From Paracentrotus lividus (taxonomy: Eukaryota; Echinodermata; Echinoidea; Camarodonta; Echinidae): a stretch of DNA of 64,000 nt. Position numbers and translations under genes: made by a program. Shown in pieces: positions 37,901 through 44,305 of the stretch. The notes under the pieces were generated by a model, which ran no database searches, was not told the DNA's origin, and saw only the letters and a program-made list of their open reading frames with translations. Where the stretch lies: the NCBI GenBank assembly GCA_940671915.1, contig CALNVZ010003435.1, positions 6,759,972-6,823,971 of the forward strand, read 5' to 3'. The stretch's first letter is position 1, and each line of letters begins with the position of its first letter.

Positions 37901-40900
37901 TCTACGTGCCCGCCATATAGCTGGGGGTTACCCAGGTACTACGAATGCGCCATGTGCGCGTATGTCTGCGAGTATGTACATTTTCCTGTGTTATGCATCA
38001 TACGCACACATGGAGCACGCGTAGTACTTTGGAAGCCCCCAGCAATGGCTGCCCACAGCAATGGCTGCCCCACAAGACAAAACATCACCCAAACCAAATT
38101 CGTCTATACTATCAAAGGACCTGTATCTCTGTTGCAATACTGTATTCGTGGAAATTTTCGTGGTACATTAATTTTCACAGATTTCACGTAAAGAGCAGCA
38201 GGCGCGAATTTAAAAACCCGCGAATATTTAGGCATGATTTCCTTTGCATGTATTGAACACATGTTGAATGGGTTCAATTGCGAGCTTATGAACATGCAGT
38301 GTGAATTTGTTTTGAGGCTGCTAAGCTCGAAAATAACAGCGAATACAGAATACAGTATACATTCTTTGGTACAGCTGGAAAACATTTTTTCAAAGTATGA
38401 AAATCAATGACATTCTAAAAGTGTTTAACATTTCCATAAAGTAGGAAAATCAGGCTTTCTTCTGCAATTTTTTCATCCCATTTGGTGCTGTAGATCTTGA
38501 GATATGACCAGTTTTCTATAATCAAGAAAAATGTACTTTGCGCATGCTTCTCTATGGGTTTTGCACCGTATCAGGACATTCTCCCCGGAGGACAACTCCC
38601 CCGGGGACAATTTCCGGAGGACAGCTCCCCCGGAGGACATAGGGTTAGGGTTAGGGTTAGGGTTAGGGTTAGGGTTGTCCTCCGGGGGAGTTGTCCTCCG
38701 GGGAGCTGTCCTCCGGGAATTGTCCCCGGGGAGTTGTCCTCCGGGAGATGTCCTAGAACCGTTTTGCACATATAGCCATGAATTCAGCGCACCGAGACAA
38801 TAGATGTATGTAACTTGATAGCTCATCGCCGCACCAAAATGTGCATAACTTTTGTTTTACAAAAGCAAATTATACAAAACAAAGTGCATCAGCAAGAAGA
38901 ATCTTTTGGCTTTAAGTTGGTATCACATTCACACATCATTTGAGAAGATGTCATACCTAAATAATTTTTTCCCGACTGTACCATTTTTTTTTTACACAGA
39001 CTGTATAGCAACTATTTCTTTTATAATAGTGAAAGTTAAACAAAATGAATGATATATGAATTAGGAGAATATATATAAATTTGTGATTGAGTACTGGGGT
39101 AGCACTCTCATGTGTGTCTCCAACCATTGTAACATTCATCTTTCCATCTTTTCTTGACAGCATGGTAGAATATCATCCAGTGACCAGTCCTCCAGCGAAT
39201 GCAGCACCCCTTCCTCCTCCCCATCCCCAGCCTACCCTGCCCCTCCCTCCTCTCAGATGGCCCCTACCCCACCCTGGCTAGATAACAAACTCCCCGGGAC
39301 CATTCTCCCAGCCACGCCCTCAGTCCCAGGTCCCAAGAAGCACCCCAAGCCGGTACCCACCCCAATGGTGTCCTTCATGAAACCACCGACGGGGAGTGAA
39401 GGAGGCAGACAAGCACCCCTCAAGAACGGGAAGACGACGGGCAAACAGGTCCTGCCCCTGCCGGATTTCAACATGACCCAGCCCAACCAGTGTAAGCTTT
39501 ATTAAAGTTTCTTTTTTTGTTTTTCCTTTTTGATTTTCACCCTTTTAAGATTTCATTTACTTGTGGGCTTTCACCTACTGCCTGTCGGCTTCTTCAGACT
39601 TGCAATGATATCTGCATTATCTAGTTGTAGATTGGTTAGTGGCAGTCTGATAGAATGGGATTGAATGTGGAGAATACTTGTTTTAGAGAGCTTGTAGTTC
39701 ATAAATATAAGTTATAAGTTTCTTTTGGCACAGTATGTAAATGTATTTTTCTGATTTAGAGACTAGTTTTATTTACTTTTTGTCCAATTCTTTCATAACC
39801 GATATTGGAGGTTGCATTTATCTTCTTTTTTTTTCCTCTCCTATGTAGCATTTAATAATTGAATCTTTGTACTTATTTCATTTCCCTTCAGTTGTGCCTC
39901 AACCTCTGTCTTCGACCAATGGAACAGACCAATCACTTCCTACAAGACGAGCTTCTCAAGTAAGTGATTATCTTCCAATAATAAATCATCACAGAATGAA
40001 ACAAGATTCTACTGAACACCGCAAACAAATTATAACAATTTTGGTAGAAAATATATCCTTGTACTGTTATAAAAAAATTAAAGTTGCTAATGAGGGCAAT
40101 TTCAGGAATTTTACAAAATCTCCTTATTGATTACTGTATTTTGCATCACAAAACTTAAACAAATTTTGAGCCCTTACAAAAAAATTTGTTTTTACTTTAC
40201 CCGGTAAAAGCAAGGTAATGAGAATAGTTATTGAGTTAGATGGGACATTACAAATACCCACCATGTGGTTTCTATGCAAATAAGCTGTATATTAAACCGT
40301 TAATCAAAACACATTGTTTTGCTGGCTTTGTGTACTGTTTTTCAAAATGTTCATTCAGTTTCTCTTCACATTCTCAAAGCTTGAGTATGGTTTATATAAT
40401 AAGGAAGGAGTACTTAATAAAAATCACTGTCTTTTAAAAGTAAAATATCTTAAATATCATGATTTATTCAGGGTTCAGCACCTGTAGGCCTTGAGGCAGC
40501 CTTGGTGCGTGGTGAAACAGAGAGGCTTCAGATAGAAGCAGATCCAATCTATGCCACGCCGGGACCAGCAAGGAGTAACAAGCCCTCTAAGCTTGATGTA
40601 GCTCCAAACATGACCCCTATGAGTCAAAGGTCAGCGGGGTCAAGCGGCTATGGCACCCAGGCAAGCTCTCCGAACACGTCCAGCGATACAGTCAATTCAT
40701 CAGGTTAGGAATGAAAGTTTATTGTTACCTTTTTGGTCTTTGTTTCTGAAATATCTTTTGCTCTGGCCCTGTCTGTACTGGGTGTTAATATAAAAAAAAG
40801 AAATCTAATTTTGACTTATGACTGCAGAAATAACTTGTTAACTGGCCGTAAATGTAATTTTATTGGCATGTTTTTAGCTTTTTATTATTTGTATGTTATT

Positions 40901-42627
40901 TATGTGGATCACACAAGTGAACACCATTTTATTGGAAATGATTTGTTATTGCCAGTTAGTTCACTTTCATTGGAGTTCTCTACTGGAAAATTGTATGTGC
41001 CTTTTGTCCAAGCCAATTGACAAAAGCGAATGCATGAACGGATAATGGAATGCCTTGATAAAATAGCTTGCATTCTCATCTTGGACAATTTTTTCCATGT
41101 ATAGTCCTGCTTACGCTGTAGAAAAGTGATTTTATCTTGCATGTCAACTGTAATTGCAATATATTCTGTGGATTTTCACTTTCAAATCCCACAGAATATG
41201 ATCCTTACTCCTTATGTGACAACAACATCAACTATCCAGACATCAGTAAATCTGCAACACTCCCACGTCATTTCAATCCAACCACGATCTTTCAAGCTGT
41301 GTCGACTGCTTCATCATCATCTTCTTCTTCGTCGTCGTCCTCTTCCTCATCATCCTCCTCTTCCTCTTCAACAGCTACGACCCCTCATGCTCAGATGCAC
41401 CGCCGTCACTCCTCTATCGGTGCCATCACCAACAATGATGCTTCTATTCACGGTACCATACGCCGCAGGAAACCACCACCACCCATCAGAAGGACACCGT
41501 CTGGTAACTCGCTCTCATTCAGCCTCACAGAATCCAACAGCGCTCCTCAGTTTGATTCGTCCGGGAAGTTCAAGGTGCCCCCTCCCTCGGTGCCAGCGAA
41601 GGATACGAGCACTCCGGCGAGAGTGGGACGTAGCCAGAGCTTGAGGATAGGTAGCGATGAAAACATGGCACAGGCGATGAGCAGGATTGCGCTGAAGGAA
41701 AGCCTGGATGCCAAGCTGGCCGAGCGTCGCAACTCGCCTAGGACGCCACCCGGGGAAGCTGGCAACAAGCAGCCAATCTTTAGTGTTGGAGGCATTGGTC
41801 AGAGTGGTAATGGGGTAGATGGACAATCTCAGTATGGTACGCCAGGGTCGAGACATAGTATTGCACATCCCCCGTCATCTTTTCAACAATCCTCTTTTTC
41901 ACAGCAGCAGCAGCAGCAGGAGCAGCAACAGCAGCAACAACAGCAGCATGAACTGCAATATCACCTACAACTCCAACAACAAAAGCAACTTCAACAACAA
42001 CAACAACTTCAACAACACCAACTTCAACAACAGCATCAGCAGTCACAGTATAATCAAAATCAGCAGTATCAACAGCAACAAAATCAACAATCACTGCCAC
42101 AAATGCAGTCTACACCACAGCAGCAACAGTACCTGCAGTACCAGTACCAGCAGCAGCAAAAGCAACAACAACACCAACAACACCAACAACAACAACAACA
42201 ACAACAACAATATCAACAACAGCAACAACAAGCTCAACAAGCTCAACAGAACCACTATCAGACACTGCCCCCACAGCAGCAGCAACAACCTGTAACTCCC
42301 CAACAGCAACATCAGCAGCCACAGTTTCCCCCTGGGCCAGGGTACGGATACAGCACCCCCGATGCCAGGTGTATACCCCAAGCCCCTTCTTTCAGCCCCC
42401 CTACCCCTCCCTCCCAGGGGAGTCCTCTCCCCCCTCCACCCCTCTCCATGCTGGCCACTCCATCCCCCCTCAAGCATCATCATCAAGTAGTAGCTCCGGT
42501 AGAAAGTGAGTCAGAAGAGGAGGAGGAGACAGGGGTGGGTGTCATGGCTGAAATCAGGCGGGGTGTCCCACTCAAGAAAACTGTGCAAACGAACGATCGC
42601 TCAGCACCGCGGATAACCTCCCCTTGA
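10893..42627 (+). CDS. MTSS1: MTSS1 (missing in metastasis) orthologue, 5'-partial, ten exons in window
   Basis: The spliced exons (10893-10977, 13824-13915, 19240-19314, 35291-35451, 35939-36087, 37029-37437, 39161-39491, 39892-39959, 40472-40703, 41195-42627) encode about 1,010 residues collinear with vertebrate MTSS1. In order they give an I-BAR (IMD) domain from GASKELGASLTR through SEQVTWDLKG, a Ser-rich block (SRKSSMCSMSSLNSSDSRSS), the RLSSVSSQDSGF motif, a proline-rich region, poly-Ser and Gln-rich tracts, and a C-terminal WH2 motif (EIRRGVPLKKT, then NDRSAPRI). Known family role: I-BAR proteins bind phosphoinositide membranes and bend them into protrusions, while WH2 binds monomeric actin. 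About 70 N-terminal residues are missing upstream. All introns are GT-AG and phases agree, except that exons 6 and 7 need six single-base additions in G/C runs. The protein is longer than human MTSS1 (about 755 residues) because of the low-complexity tracts. Confidence 0.93.
12690..12857 (+). repeat. 57-bp minisatellite, about three units (block copy 2)
   Basis: Counterpart of the array at 7900-8070. The three units are in register and read TAIRFQCEQALGHTWYQYL in the open + strand frame, and are open on the - strand as well. An open frame on both strands is expected for a 57-nt period and is not evidence of a gene. Confidence 0.8.
12900..13823 (+). other. Intron sequence of MTSS1, nothing else recognised
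   Basis: Unique-looking AT-rich sequence between the end of the duplicated block and the next I-BAR exon. It ends in a pyrimidine-rich tract (tttcttttacttatttctag) that serves as the acceptor. No other gene is supported. Confidence 0.6.
13824..13915 (+). CDS. MTSS1: MTSS1 exon: I-BAR domain, NPLQEKTEEWKK segment
   Basis: The acceptor is atttctag and the donor gtttgt; the exon is 92 nt. The first base completes AGC (Ser) with the preceding exon. Translation gives SIMEYLVNPLQEKTEEWKK then NTVQLDKDHAK, matching the vertebrate segment with NPLQEQMEEWKK and QLDKDHAK almost residue for residue. It ends one base into a Glu codon that is completed by the next exon. This segment forms part of the long helical core of the I-BAR dimer. 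Confidence 0.95.
16790..17250 (+). repeat. Three diverged direct repeats of ~100-150 bp
   Basis: Units start near 16790, 16941 and 17160. The first two share gagagaaaatgtttagaggt. All three share an aggaggg-rich part, ggcaaa.t.accctgg, a cctc.agt.t.tctt core and aacactg. G-runs expand in the third unit. No coding meaning is seen. Confidence 0.7.
18613..18657 (+). repeat. (TTTG)n simple repeat with a G-run
   Basis: Several TTTG units sit between T-runs and are followed by a run of nine or so G. It is a low-complexity tract within an MTSS1 intron. Confidence 0.8.
19240..19314 (+). CDS. MTSS1: MTSS1 exon: I-BAR domain, YKKARQDIKKKSSD segment
   Basis: The acceptor is cttctacag and the donor gtaggt; the exon is 75 nt. 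AG completes Glu from the previous exon, then the translation is YKKARQDIKKKSSDTIRLQ and KKARKG, against vertebrate YKKARQEIKKKSSDTLKLQ and KKAKKG. This very basic stretch corresponds to the positively charged phosphoinositide-binding surface of I-BAR domains (known for the family). It ends on the first base of a Gly codon. Confidence 0.95.
19534..19559 (+). repeat. (AAAAC)n simple repeat
   Basis: An A-run is followed by three AAAAC-type units. Low-complexity intronic tract. Confidence 0.7.
20464..20488. repeat. Perfect short hairpin
   Basis: CAAGGAGCTT and its exact complement AAGCTCCTTG are separated by five bases. The 10-bp stem with a short loop lies in an MTSS1 intron and is not part of any larger element I can see. 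Confidence 0.6.
21259..21290 (+). repeat. (AAT)n microsatellite
   Basis: An AATAAATAAT start passes into about eight uninterrupted AAT units. Confidence 0.9.
22610..23745 (+). repeat. Diverged tandem array, about five units of ~190-320 bp
   Basis: A core of aggactgcagccataatta followed by a gggttcatca-type segment recurs near 22678, 22998, 23216, 23405 and 23622. Accompanying blocks also recur: ggtcattggtt before it, attgatctatattgagg after it, then taagataattagtct, ggcattcagtcat, acagttctctgaccag and gtcactgcaagag. Unit identity is modest, so this is an old array. No gene is recognised. Confidence 0.75.
23139..23179 (+). repeat. (GA)n microsatellite with G-run
   Basis: GAGAGA repeats with one interruption end in a run of about ten G. 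It lies inside the diverged tandem array. Confidence 0.85.
25430..26346. mobile_element. Non-autonomous TIR DNA transposon (MITE), PIF/Harbinger-like by target site
   Basis: The left end AGCCCCGTCTTAACAGAC and the reverse complement of the right end, AGCCCCGTTTTAATAGAC, form an 18-bp terminal inverted repeat with two mismatches. TAA flanks both ends (25427-25429 and 26347-26349), which fits the TWA 3-bp duplication of PIF/Harbinger elements; the family assignment is inference. Subterminal regions carry repeated TTAAGACGCTCT-like and GGTAACGTCCGG-like motifs, partly palindromic. The middle (about 25680-26150) is an imperfect purine-rich repeat. No transposase is encoded. Confidence 0.75.
25680..26155 (+). 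repeat. Purine-rich imperfect tandem repeat inside the MITE
   Basis: Units of roughly 55-60 bp recur, built from gaggaaagaaagataaaaac, aaagaaatacataag and aaataacagaagacaa. On the - strand this gives three overlapping open frames of 125-165 residues made almost only of F, L, S, Y, C and V. They reflect the composition, not a gene. Confidence 0.75.
26751..27570. mobile_element. TIR element with internal palindromes, TA target site
   Basis: GGGGAGACCGGGTATGGA at the left end is matched exactly by the reverse complement at the right end, and the match continues for six more bases with one mismatch. TA flanks both ends. Two internal palindromes are built from GGGGTAGGTTGTTAC: one at about 27107-27140 with 16-bp arms and a 2-nt loop, one at about 27342-27377 with 15-bp arms. 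At 820 bp without coding capacity it is a MITE. The superfamily is uncertain; a TA duplication fits Tc1/mariner among others. Confidence 0.75.
28250..29620 (+). repeat. Highly diverged repeated region
   Basis: Phrases such as tatgaaacattgtctgacct, cttcttgaagacat, gttcatattgtcattcaa and tttaatcctttgattgcac recur at irregular spacing of roughly 100-300 bp. It is probably an old, degraded tandem repeat; unit boundaries cannot be set by eye. Confidence 0.45.
30549..30740 (+). repeat. Purine-rich stretch
   Basis: GA/GATA-rich low-complexity sequence; the - strand open frame across it is compositional. Confidence 0.5.
32290..32480 (+). repeat. GA/GATA-rich stretch
   Basis: Tracts of gatagagatagagagagaga and further agaag-rich sequence. 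Open frames on both strands are made of a few residue types only and are not called as genes. Confidence 0.6.
34960..35290 (+). repeat. Tandem array of exon-start plus 3' splice-site units upstream of MTSS1 exon
   Basis: Four units of 80, 81, 83 and 87 bp precede the real exon start. Each begins at a CAG|G acceptor, then reads taaacctcatgtgcaatacc, agttagacagtgccatgcag and gatgttaatga.atg, as in the true exon, and then runs into a T-rich tract ending in gtt(g/c)..cag, the next acceptor. Acceptor-unit boundaries are at 34960, 35040, 35121, 35204 and 35291. Units 1 and 4 lack one A (gtaacc), so entry there hits a stop within about nine codons. Entry at units 2 or 3 runs in frame until the unit-4 shift and then stops. 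Only the fifth acceptor gives an open exon. Confidence 0.9.
35291..35451 (+). CDS. MTSS1: MTSS1 exon: I-BAR domain, LDSAMQDVNDM to RFCTLVGFLGPVV
   Basis: The acceptor is tgctgttcag (fifth of the array) and the donor gtgagt; the exon is 161 nt. Two bases complete Gly, then KPHVQYQLDSAMQDVNDM, ILLEEAEKSACRSALIEER and SRFCTLVGFLGPVV. It aligns with vertebrate QLDSALQDVNDK, ALIEERGRFCTF and LRPV. It ends in phase 0. The exon junction CAG|GTAAAC resembles both an acceptor and a donor. Confidence 0.94.
35452..35938 (+). other. MTSS1 intron, no other feature
   Basis: AT-rich intron ending in a T-run acceptor (tttttttaaag). Near 35523-35572 a short stretch loosely resembles the preceding exon end and donor (attctgcactgtgattggtt then gttgttgtga), suggesting a small partial duplication. 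Confidence 0.55.
35939..36087 (+). CDS. MTSS1: MTSS1 exon: end of I-BAR domain, with one apparent missing G
   Basis: The acceptor is tttaaag and the donor gtaagt. Translation EDEISMLSEVVHLQTVMEDL and then HILPPASEQV matches vertebrate EEEISMLGEITHLQTISEDL and KLPSSSEQV. As written, the frame stops at TGA after VTWT. One more G in the GG at about 36054 restores WDLKGQDVQWSY, matching DLKGSDYSWSY. The exon is 149 nt, and 150 would keep phase 0. Either an under-called homopolymer or a real inactivating deletion; the former is favoured because other exons downstream are intact. Confidence 0.88.
36115..36244. repeat. Small foldback related to the telomere-loop element at 38568
   Basis: It starts GTATCAGGACAATTACCCC and ends GGGTAATTTGTCCGGAACC; the inner parts are inverted repeats. 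Between them lie a degenerate gggttaggtgtagagttggg segment and a long G-run. The 38568-38760 element shares both the GTATCAGGACA start and a TGTCC..GAACC end, so the two look like members of one family. Confidence 0.6.
36414..36875. mobile_element. 462-bp MITE with 23-bp terminal inverted repeats
   Basis: The left end CTTAAAGGTTGTGTCAGCCT (then TTT) and the reverse complement of the right end, CTTAAAGGTAGTATCAGCCT (then TTT), match with two differences. CGG abuts both ends, a possible 3-bp target duplication. The interior includes a CpG-rich part (gccgtgtgtatattgctgtg, ctgctcgcgctacaatatc). No coding capacity. Confidence 0.75.
37029..37437 (+). CDS. MTSS1: MTSS1 exon: Ser-rich region, with about five apparent missing G/C bases
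   Basis: The acceptor is cctctgtag and the donor gtaaag. Blocks in different frames match MTSS1 in order: SSPTPSTGSRKSSMCSMSSL then NSSDSRSSGS; PSVGGPNSYHRHRSPHKPSN then ACRLSSVSSQDSGF; SQDTLFTRPGSPPSSTP; SGGSGSQAPQQLPPLRVEED; and VDETMAYSLMLQMANEYAQ. They join into one frame if single bases are missing in the runs near 37032 (CC), 37157 (CCC), 37265 (CC), 37315 (CC) and 37375 (GGGG). The exon length 409 plus 5 is 414, divisible by three and phase 0 at both ends. This fits systematic homopolymer under-calling. The region is a known phosphorylation-rich linker in MTSS proteins. Confidence 0.82.
37912..38049. repeat. Imperfect hairpin with ~60-bp arms
   Basis: The left arm from gccatatagctgggggttac through gtactacgaatgcgccatgt pairs, with mismatches, with the right arm from acatggagcacgcgtagtac to cccccagcaatggc. 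The right side is followed by a tandem 16-17 bp duplication of agcaatggctgcccac. Probably a small foldback element. Confidence 0.65.
38568..38760. repeat. Foldback element with an internal telomeric (AGGGTT)6 block
   Basis: Arms built from 17-19 nt modules of the type GGAGGACA.CTCCCC flank six perfect AGGGTT units at 38641-38676. The left arm (38574-38640) pairs with the right arm (38677-38755) over about 65 bp with few mismatches; the right arm has one extra module. Outer sequence starts GTATCAGGACA and ends TGTCCTAGAACC. The telomeric motif is interstitial: ordinary exons continue on both sides. Confidence 0.85.
39161..39491 (+). CDS. MTSS1: MTSS1 exon: proline-rich region
   Basis: The acceptor is ttcttgacag and the donor gtaagc; the exon is 331 nt and fully open. 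It translates as HGRISSSDQSSSECSTPSSS, then YPAPPSSQMAPTPPWLDNKL, then a basic Pro-rich part (GPKKHPKPVPTPM) and QVLPLPDFNMTQPNQ. Proline-rich regions of MTSS proteins bind SH3 proteins such as cortactin (family knowledge); no specific ligand can be read here. It ends one base into a Phe codon. Confidence 0.87.
39492..39891 (+). other. MTSS1 intron, no other feature
   Basis: Short AT-rich intron ending in the acceptor tttcccttcag. Confidence 0.7.
39892..39959 (+). CDS. MTSS1: MTSS1 small exon
   Basis: The acceptor is tttcccttcag and the donor gtaagt; the exon is 68 nt. It completes Phe and reads VPQPLSSTNGTDQSLPTRRA then SQ, ending in phase 0. Its place in the transcript rests on the perfect phase match with both neighbours rather than on strong similarity. 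Confidence 0.78.
39960..40471 (+). other. MTSS1 intron, no other feature
   Basis: AT-rich sequence ending at the acceptor gatttattcag. No repeat or gene recognised. Confidence 0.7.
40472..40703 (+). CDS. MTSS1: MTSS1 exon: SSGYGTQ motif region
   Basis: The acceptor is tttattcag and the donor gttagg; the exon is 232 nt. It reads GSAPVGLEAALVRGETERLQ, then IEADPIYATPGPARSNKPSK, then SAGSSGYGTQASSPNTSSDT. The last part aligns with the vertebrate CSSGYSTQTTTPCCSEDT motif. DPIYATP offers a candidate tyrosine phosphorylation site (inference). It ends one base into Glu. Confidence 0.9.
40704..41194 (+). other. MTSS1 intron, no other feature
   Basis: AT-rich sequence ending at the acceptor aatcccacag. 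No repeat or gene recognised. Confidence 0.7.
41195..42627 (+). CDS. MTSS1: MTSS1 last exon: IRRTPS motif, poly-Ser, Gln-rich region, WH2
   Basis: The acceptor is aatcccacag; the exon is open for 1,433 nt to TGA. It begins EYDPYSLCDNNINYPDISKS then ATLPRHF, matching the vertebrate DYDYFSVSG...DKSSTIPR region. Then come a run of 20 Ser, RHSSIGA, a Pro-rich RRKPPPPIRRTPSG motif (vertebrate IRRTPS), about 150 residues dominated by Gln, a Pro-rich stretch, an acidic SESEEEEE, and the C-terminal WH2 motif VMAEIRRGVPLKKTVQ with NDRSAPRI. WH2 motifs bind G-actin. The Gln tract mixes CAA and CAG and is not a clean microsatellite. It is the longest insertion relative to vertebrate MTSS1. Confidence 0.95.
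41311..41370 (+). repeat. Poly-Ser tract, 20 residues
   Basis: Twenty consecutive Ser codons use TCA, TCT, TCG and TCC in mixed order, in frame within the MTSS1 last exon. Confidence 0.95.
41881..42321 (+). repeat. Gln-rich CAA/CAG tract
   Basis: Interrupted CAG/CAA repeats encode a Gln-rich segment with His, Tyr, Leu and Ser interruptions. Long open frames on the antisense strand over this tract are artefacts of the repeat. Confidence 0.95.
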
Positions 42628-44305
42628 GAGCCTTTCCAAATATTAAAACTGTATAAATTAACATTAATGTATAGACACAAAAGAGCAAAGAAATCTGTTG
42701 AATGCCCAAAGGACCATGATTTTCTTTGTTGCGTGTTCTTGTTGATATTTTTAATATTCACATTGAGATAGTATATGACTTGCATGCATATTTACATGTC
42801 AGATTTGATCATGTATAGCTTTTGTCCCACACATTACTGTTGTATATACAGTAACATGAAATCCTTTTGTGTGATTGTAAACGTCACACTACGTCTAAGT
42901 TTTCTCACAATTCACAGGCCAAATTTTATGTCATATTGCATTCACTTAATTTTTCAAATATGTATGTTGTGCCCTATTACACTAACGTTGATTAGAGAAA
43001 ATGTTTATTTAACTTAAACTGGGAAGGCTAATCAAGGTAAGACTATTGGTCGACTGAAGGAATCAGTCGACTTTGGTACTGCCCTGGTTTATAACTTTCG
43101 TACAACCCCTCTCTTGAAATAATAACAACAACTCGTGATAAAAGTTACTGTCTCAACATGTTGGCTTAAACTTGCCTTTGTTCTTTGGAAACTTACTCCA
43201 GCAGAGCCAAATAATTTAGTTGAACCAAAGATTACTTTTTTTAAAGGATATGTTCATTTGCTAATGTTCCTCTTAAAGTCAGTTTGCTTATTTGATATCT
43301 GTATCTTAATCAAAATTATGAAGGGACTGTGCGTAGTCTCCGGAGTTGTTCCTTTAATCTCAACTAAAACATCAACTCATATATATGCAGGGAGAACTGT
43401 ATTGGTGCATTTAGTTTCAGATGGAATCCATTTAGCCAAAGTTATGCAAATCAATTTAAACGGTGGTGCATTTTCCCTCTCTTTTTGTTTTATATCCTTT
43501 ACTGAAATATTTAGTTTTTAAGTTCAATATTTAGGATCACAATAGGGTATACATTATCCATCCATTTTTTAAAAAATTCTCGGAAGGAACAAAACTCTTC
43601 ATTATGGTGCTTTTGTCATGATCAATCATATCTATAAATAATATTGTAATCACTTAACTAAAGCTAAATCAAGGGACTGTATTTCTTGCCCAGCAACGCA
43701 TTATTATATATGTAAAATGTATTGTGCTTTTATTTATTCATCATCATTTATTGCAAGAATAAGTATGTAAACAGTAGCCTATACATAAACGACTTAAAAC
43801 AATCTTTTTCTATATCGGGCAAGAGGTGAGGCAAAGTTGATAAGATATTGATCATTCATGTTTATACTTGTGCTGTGTGTAATGATGGCCATATCCAAAA
43901 ATTGCAAGTACGTCCACTGCTAGATTTTCAAATGCCAATCATCGTATCTGCATATCCTCATCGAGAAAGGATATTGCAAAGAGCGATAATTACAAACAGA
44001 TTTCATGCTTAAGATATAAAGAATTTACAGTTATATCTGAGGGACAGCAAGACTGATGTTTCTGTTTCTCTCTCGACCCGTGGCTAATTGATGATGGCAT
44101 TGTGGGAAGAAATTCTTTTTTTTCAAGAATCATTTAATGTCCAGGTTAGGCAATGGTATTATAGGTGCGACATAAGTTTCACTATTCATAGATTTAACCA
44201 CTTTTCAGTTATCATAGTTATAAACATGAGATATTATAAAGTTGCTTTATTTGACAATCATGATGAAATAATATTGATTTGACTTATATATGTCACATTA
44301 ATAAA
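42628..44305 (+). other. Probable MTSS1 3' untranslated region
   Basis: No coding support after the stop codon. The first canonical AATAAA I find is at 44300-44305, a possible polyadenylation signal, so the 3' UTR could be about 1.7 kb; the end is not proven. A small hairpin around ggtcgactga / tcagtcgact lies near 43047-43073. Confidence 0.35.

Larger units (their letters stand above)
37438..39160 (+). other. MTSS1 intron, 1.7 kb, with foldback elements
   Basis: Contains A/T-rich repeats with ttcgtgaattt / gaaattcacgaaaatt inverted phrases (about 37490-37650 and 38140-38230), an imperfect hairpin at 37912-38049, and the telomere-loop foldback at 38568-38760. Several ~100-residue open frames cross these repeats and are not genes. 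Confidence 0.6.

Noticed and set aside
38641..38676. Telomere or chromosome end
   Set aside because: Only six units, enclosed by inverted arms, with exons of the same gene continuing on both sides.
41780..42486. Antisense Leu/Val-rich and Asn/Ser-rich alternative frames over the Gln tract
   Set aside because: They are other-frame readings of CAA/CAG repeats; the + strand frame is supported by MTSS1 motifs on both sides.
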